Assembly: GCA_016199665.1 (NCBI GenBank)
Contig: JACQGG010000134.1
Location: 1 to 10,625, forward strand
DNA from: Acidobacteriota bacterium
GTDB taxonomy: Bacteria; Acidobacteriota; UBA6911; JACQSX01
Length of the DNA: 10,625 nucleotides
Reading direction: 5' to 3'
Shown: positions 8,431 through 10,625 of the stretch, piece by piece
Layout: each line of letters starts with the position of its first letter
How positions within the stretch are numbered: position 1 is the stretch's first letter
The notes under the pieces: generated by a model
Seen by the model: the letters and a program-made list of their open reading frames with translations, nothing else
Database searches by the model: none
What the model was told of the DNA's origin: nothing
Program-made: the position numbers and the translations under genes

Positions 8431-8644
8431 TTGCGTCGGAGCCTTCAGCCCGCTGGAAAATTACCGTCGAAGCGTACGACTGCCGCATGTTTCGCCGCAC
8501 ATCGACGCCCAGATCCGCCGCGCGGACCCGATGAGGCAGATGAAAGAGACATTGGGTTTCTTGGAAGAAATCAACTCTGGCGGATCACTTCGGTCCGTGC
8601 TGCTGCTTCACAAAGACAAGCTCCCCGCCTGGCGGCTAAACTAA
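8423..8644 (+). CDS. Unrecognised 73-residue protein, last gene of the glycan operon
   Basis: ATG 8423 lies 5 bases before the GT2 stop codon, giving an 8-base overlap, and AGGA sits just upstream, so translational reinitiation is plausible. The protein has no signal peptide or membrane helix. It is rich in charged residues in the middle (QIRRADPMRQMKETLGFLEE, 30-49, probably helical) and ends KDKLPAWRLN. I do not recognise a family. It could be a small accessory protein of the operon or the start of a longer, now truncated gene, since nothing in the 45 bases before the antitoxin gene continues it. The arrangement argues that it is translated; the sequence alone is too short to prove it. Confidence 0.5.
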   Translation: MVDCVGAFSPLENYRRSVRLPHVSPHIDAQIRRADPMRQMKETLGFLEEINSGGSLRSVLLLHKDKLPAWRLN

Positions 8645-8689
8645 CTGGCAATTGAGTAGTGTGTCCCCGGATTTCCGATTTCCAACGTG

Positions 8690-8929
8690 TCAAACTTCCT
8701 CCAAGCGCACGCCACGGCCGGCTCGCAGGCTCTTTCTTGCACCTTCAATACGTTGCAGGAATCGAGGATCGTTTTCTAGACGGTAGTCAAACCAATCATC
8801 TTCCGTCTCAAAGCCAATCAGAACCCCTGCAGGCTTGCCGTGCCGCGTGATTACAATCTCCTCTCTTTCCGCTGCGTGGAGATACTTTGACAGATCATCC
8901 TTTACCTCTGACAACGCCACCTTTTTCAT
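8690..8929 (-). CDS. Phd/YefM-type antitoxin
   Basis: A 79-residue protein. The N-terminal half (SEVKDDLSKYLHAAEREEIV, then ITRHGKPAGVLIGF, to residue 40) is the classic Phd/YefM DNA-binding and dimerisation fold. The C-terminal half (41-79, charged, with WFDYRLENDPRF and RKSLRAGRG) is the expected flexible toxin-binding tail. ATG 8929 is favoured: it overlaps the toxin stop as ATGA and has GGAG about 8 bases upstream. An in-frame GTG/ATG-type extension to 8956 would overlap the toxin further and is less likely. Antitoxins of this type neutralise the toxin by direct binding and repress their own operon. Gene order is reversed from the usual antitoxin-first layout. Confidence 0.88.
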   Translation of the reverse strand: MKKVALSEVKDDLSKYLHAAEREEIVITRHGKPAGVLIGFETEDDWFDYRLENDPRFLQRIEGARKSLRAGRGVRLEEV

Positions 8930-9219
8930 TGTGCCTCTCCAATCCTGTCCAGCCATGAAGCTGCCTCCGATTTGGGAACGATCGCCAGGATCTCCACCCT
9001 GGTCTCGGAAACATCATAAAAAACCCGGACATCATCGATACGTAACCGATACTGGGGACGCGCCATCCCTCGAAGACGTTTGATCCGACTCCTACTCACC
9101 TTTTCGGGCTCCCGCATAAGATGCGTCTTAATCGCCTCCTGAACTGTGGAACGAACGGCAGCTTTCAGACAACGCAAATCCTGCACAGCTTCCGGCGACA
9201 AGATTATTGTATGTTTCAT
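8926..9219 (-). CDS. RelE/ParE-family toxin
   Basis: A 97-residue protein. HTIILSPEAVQDLRCL (3-18) is the first strand-helix of the RelE/ParE fold. RIKRLRGMARPQYRLRIDDVR, within 45-65, then VFYDV (66-70) and VEILAIVPKSEAASWL (75-90), match the central beta-sheet and C-terminus of the family. RelE members cleave mRNA in the ribosome and ParE members poison gyrase; the sequence does not separate them firmly, though R58, R60 and R65 are candidate basic catalytic residues for an RNase. It is first in a two-gene operon and its TGA overlaps the antitoxin ATG. The partner and short length support a complete, intact pair. Confidence 0.88.
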   Translation of the reverse strand: MKHTIILSPEAVQDLRCLKAAVRSTVQEAIKTHLMREPEKVSRSRIKRLRGMARPQYRLRIDDVRVFYDVSETRVEILAIVPKSEAASWLDRIGEAQ

Positions 9220-9234
9220 TCTGGCCAGATTATA
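9220..9234 (-). promoter_or_regulatory. Putative promoter and operator of the toxin-antitoxin operon
   Basis: On the minus strand TATAAT (9234-9229) ends 9 bases before the toxin ATG and directly abuts a perfect 10-base palindrome, TCTGGCCAGA (9220-9229). The palindrome is well placed for repression by the toxin-antitoxin complex. No good -35 box is visible at 16-18 bases. If this -10 is used, the transcript would be almost leaderless. Confidence 0.35.
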
Positions 9235-9409
9235 GCCAAAAACTCAAAGGCTAGTTCGTGCCTGAGCAGTTGGCTACCGCAGCAGGTTTTTACAGGGTTG
9301 GCGGGGGCACTCCGCTCCTGTTGTTGCTAGCGTCCCCCGGGTTGCCGCGCGGACGGAGGCTTGGCCAGTGCCGACGTCTCTGTTAATCTGCCGTCATCAG
9401 ATTTTCGGC

Positions 9410-10078
9410 ATGAAGCAGCCTTGCACAATAGGACTGATTGGTGGAACTGGAACGGAAGGGCGGGGTATCGCTTTGCGTCTGGCTGCCGCCGGGCTGGAAC
9501 TGGGTGTGGGATCCAGGCTGCCGGTTCGAGCCCGCGAGCTGGCGAGTGAACTCAATGAGCAACTGAAAGCCGGAAGGATCAGCGGGACGGATAATGCCAC
9601 GCTCATCAGTCAATCGGAAATCGTTTTTCTCACCGTGCCCTTTGTCCATGCCGATGCAGTCCTGCAAGAGCATCGCGAGCGATTTTTTGCGGGCCAGATT
9701 CTGGTGGATGTCACCGTTCCCGTGGTTTTTGACAAGGGGCCACGCCTGCTTGAGTTGGCGGAAGGCTCGGGAGCGGAACACATCCGGAACAGGATTCCCT
9801 TACATTTGGCGCTGGTGGCGGCATTCAAGACCCTTCCTGCTCACTTGCTGGCCCACGCCGACTCCTGGCTGGACTGTGACGAGTTCATCTGCTCGGACTC
9901 GGTTGAGGCCAAGAGACGAGTTCTTGACCTGGTCAGCAGAATCCCTCGCTTGCGATGGGTGGATGCCGGTTCCCTGAGCGCCAGCCGCAGCCTCGAAGCG
10001 ATGACTTTGCTGGCAATTGACATCAACCGCCGCCATAAGGTTCAGGCGTCGCGGTTCCGGCTGGTGGGATTGCCATAA
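9410..10078 (+). CDS. npdG: F420:NADPH oxidoreductase (NADPH-dependent F420 reductase)
   Basis: A 222-residue protein. IGLIGGTGTEGRGIALRLA (7-25) is the Rossmann dinucleotide-binding loop with the GTG-x-GRG pattern of this family, followed by GVGSR (32-36), the usual 2'-phosphate contact for NADP. VFLTVPFVHADAVL, VDVTVPVVFDKGPR, and further on VAAFKTLPAHLL, DCDEFICSD, WVDAGSL and AIDINRRHKV match the family in order. It transfers hydride between NADP(H) and the deazaflavin cofactor F420 in the cytoplasm. ATG 9410 is chosen because the protein then begins directly before the Rossmann strand; an upstream GTG at 9368 adds 14 unlike residues. No F420 biosynthesis gene or F420-using enzyme is visible beside it. 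The gene symbol reflects family membership (also called fno). Confidence 0.85.
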   Translation: MKQPCTIGLIGGTGTEGRGIALRLAAAGLELGVGSRLPVRARELASELNEQLKAGRISGTDNATLISQSEIVFLTVPFVHADAVLQEHRERFFAGQILVDVTVPVVFDKGPRLLELAEGSGAEHIRNRIPLHLALVAAFKTLPAHLLAHADSWLDCDEFICSDSVEAKRRVLDLVSRIPRLRWVDAGSLSASRSLEAMTLLAIDINRRHKVQASRFRLVGLP

Positions 10079-10148
10079 ACATCCAGCTTGTCTCGGCTGA
10101 CGAGGGTCTGCCTGTGAATCCCGTACAGCGTCTCGCGAGGGCTTTCCG

Positions 10149-10167
10149 CCGGCCCCGCCGGGGCCGG
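10149..10167. repeat. GC-rich hairpin 1
   Basis: CCGGCCCC, loop GCC, then GGGGCCGG: a perfect 8-base-pair stem 70 bases after the F420 reductase stop. No T-run follows, so it is not a standard intrinsic terminator, though it could slow transcription. Confidence 0.7.
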
Positions 10168-10190
10168 GTTGCATTACGGGGAATCGTCTT

Positions 10191-10225
10191 CCAGGGGCTC
10201 GCGCAGAAAGCGCGCTCACCCCTGG
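10191..10225. repeat. Two-tier hairpin 2
   Basis: CCAGGGG pairs with CCCCTGG (outer 7 base pairs), and inside it CGCGC pairs with GCGCG around the loop AGAAA, with a small CT/CTCA internal loop. The compact nested form looks like a folded RNA element or REP-like unit. Confidence 0.7.
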
Positions 10226-10235
10226 CTCCCTTCCT

Positions 10236-10255
10236 GCCGGCCCTGCCGGGCCGGC
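10236..10255. repeat. GC-rich hairpin 3
   Basis: GCCGGCCC, loop TGCC, then GGGCCGGC: a perfect 8-base-pair stem. Its right half is part of a 16-base direct repeat found again at 10314-10329. Confidence 0.7.
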
Positions 10256-10329
10256 TTGAGCCCCGCCCCAGCTCGGTTGCTACGTTAAGACAAACTCCAA
10301 CGCAGGGGAATGACCTGCCGGGCCGGCTT
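10242..10329. repeat. 16-base direct repeat pair
   Basis: CCTGCCGGGCCGGCTT occurs at 10242-10257 and again at 10314-10329, identical in both copies, 72 bases apart. The copy at 10314 leads into a CTTTGGC/GCCAAAG hairpin (10327-10347). Confidence 0.7.
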
Positions 10330-10333
10330 TGGC

Positions 10334-10423
10334 CACGGAAGCCAAAGGAAAAGAGGAGAAGCTCAGGAACGTACGGGCGTCTATCTTGATGGATTCGGTT
10401 TCACGGAAGCCAAGGAAAAGAGG
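10334..10423. repeat. Purine-rich direct repeat pair
   Basis: CACGGAAGCCAAAGG followed by AAAAGAGG (10334-10356) recurs at 10402-10423 with one A missing. Spacing of the two copies (68 bases) is close to that of the 16-base pair, as in a decayed tandem duplication. Confidence 0.65.
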
Positions 10424-10534
10424 GAAAGCCCGAGAAAGACGGATAAACCCCCGAACACTTCTCCCTCGAAATTTTCCGGGCTAGGACGAGGAGAATTGAT
10501 TGAAGGCACCTCTCTAATCCGGGGAGGGAATGCG

Positions 10535-10625
10535 CTAACCGATTTTGCGAATCAGGAAGCGGTATTTCCCGTTCACTTGCTGCTCGGCCAGCAGCAGTTC
10601 ATGGCCTGTGCGCTTGGCCCAGGAC
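10535..10625 (-). CDS. TusA-like sulfur-carrier protein, C-terminal end only
   Basis: Reading in from the right edge, 29 codons end at TAG (10537-10535). The residues WAKRTGHELLLAEQQ then VNGKYRFLIRKIG resemble the C-terminus of TusA/SirA-family proteins, where a helix is followed by HEL, an acidic strand and a YRFLIRK-type last strand. TusA proteins carry sulfur as a persulfide on an N-terminal CPxP cysteine for tRNA thiolation and other pathways. That motif lies beyond the window, so the assignment rests on the tail alone. Typical members are about 75-85 residues, so roughly two-thirds of the gene is missing. Confidence 0.55.
   Translation of the reverse strand, partial: SWAKRTGHELLLAEQQVNGKYRFLIRKIG

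Larger units (their letters stand above)
10079..10534. other. Gene-free region with hairpins and repeats
   Basis: No convincing gene is seen. The only sizeable plus-strand frame (10114-10389) is an Arg/Pro-rich by-product of GC-rich sequence. The region holds three GC-rich hairpins, a fourth weaker hairpin, a 16-base direct repeat and a purine-rich direct repeat. An imperfect inverted repeat, TTCTCC(C)TCG with CGAGGAGAA (10459-10495), lies farther right. Confidence 0.6.

Noticed and set aside
10114..10389. 91-residue plus-strand open frame after the F420 reductase gene
   Set aside because: Its Arg/Pro-rich composition follows from the GC-rich hairpins and repeats it covers; no RBS and no recognisable fold.
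10459..10495. Imperfect inverted repeat as a terminator for the TusA-like gene
   Set aside because: It has a bulge, an 18-base loop and no T-run on the minus strand, so it is too weak to call.

Overview
The window looks like chromosomal DNA of a free-living, fairly GC-rich Gram-negative bacterium, most likely an Acidobacteriota member or a relative. This is inferred from gene content, not from a marker gene. The pointers are an Oar-like TonB-dependent receptor with an N-terminal carboxypeptidase-regulatory domain, an exported YtcJ-like amidohydrolase beside it, and an F420:NADPH oxidoreductase. No rRNA, tRNA, CRISPR array, transposase or phage gene is visible.

Layout. Positions 1-4049 are a minus-strand pair: an exported amidohydrolase (4049 to 2136), then 67 bases further the outer-membrane receptor (2068 to the window edge, 3' end missing). 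They are probably co-transcribed, suggesting uptake and periplasmic processing of one substrate class. The amidohydrolase appears to have lost several metal-ligand residues of its family. Positions 4050-4371 are a divergent intergenic region.

Positions 4372-8644 hold a tight plus-strand operon: a membrane GT-C glycosyltransferase with an extra N-terminal beta-sandwich module, a PAPS-type sulfotransferase, a GT2-type glycosyltransferase, and an unrecognised 73-residue ORF. The last three junctions are a 28-base gap, a 4-base overlap and an 8-base overlap. Together they look like a small locus for building and sulfating a surface glycan.

Positions 8690-9219 carry a minus-strand type II toxin-antitoxin pair, RelE/ParE-like toxin first and Phd/YefM-like antitoxin second, joined by an ATGA overlap. 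A 10-base palindrome and a TATAAT box lie just upstream of the toxin start.

Positions 9410-10078 encode an F420:NADPH oxidoreductase. It is followed by about 450 bases without a convincing gene but with four hairpins and two direct repeats (10149-10423). The right edge (10535-10625, minus) is the C-terminal end of a TusA-like sulfur-carrier protein.
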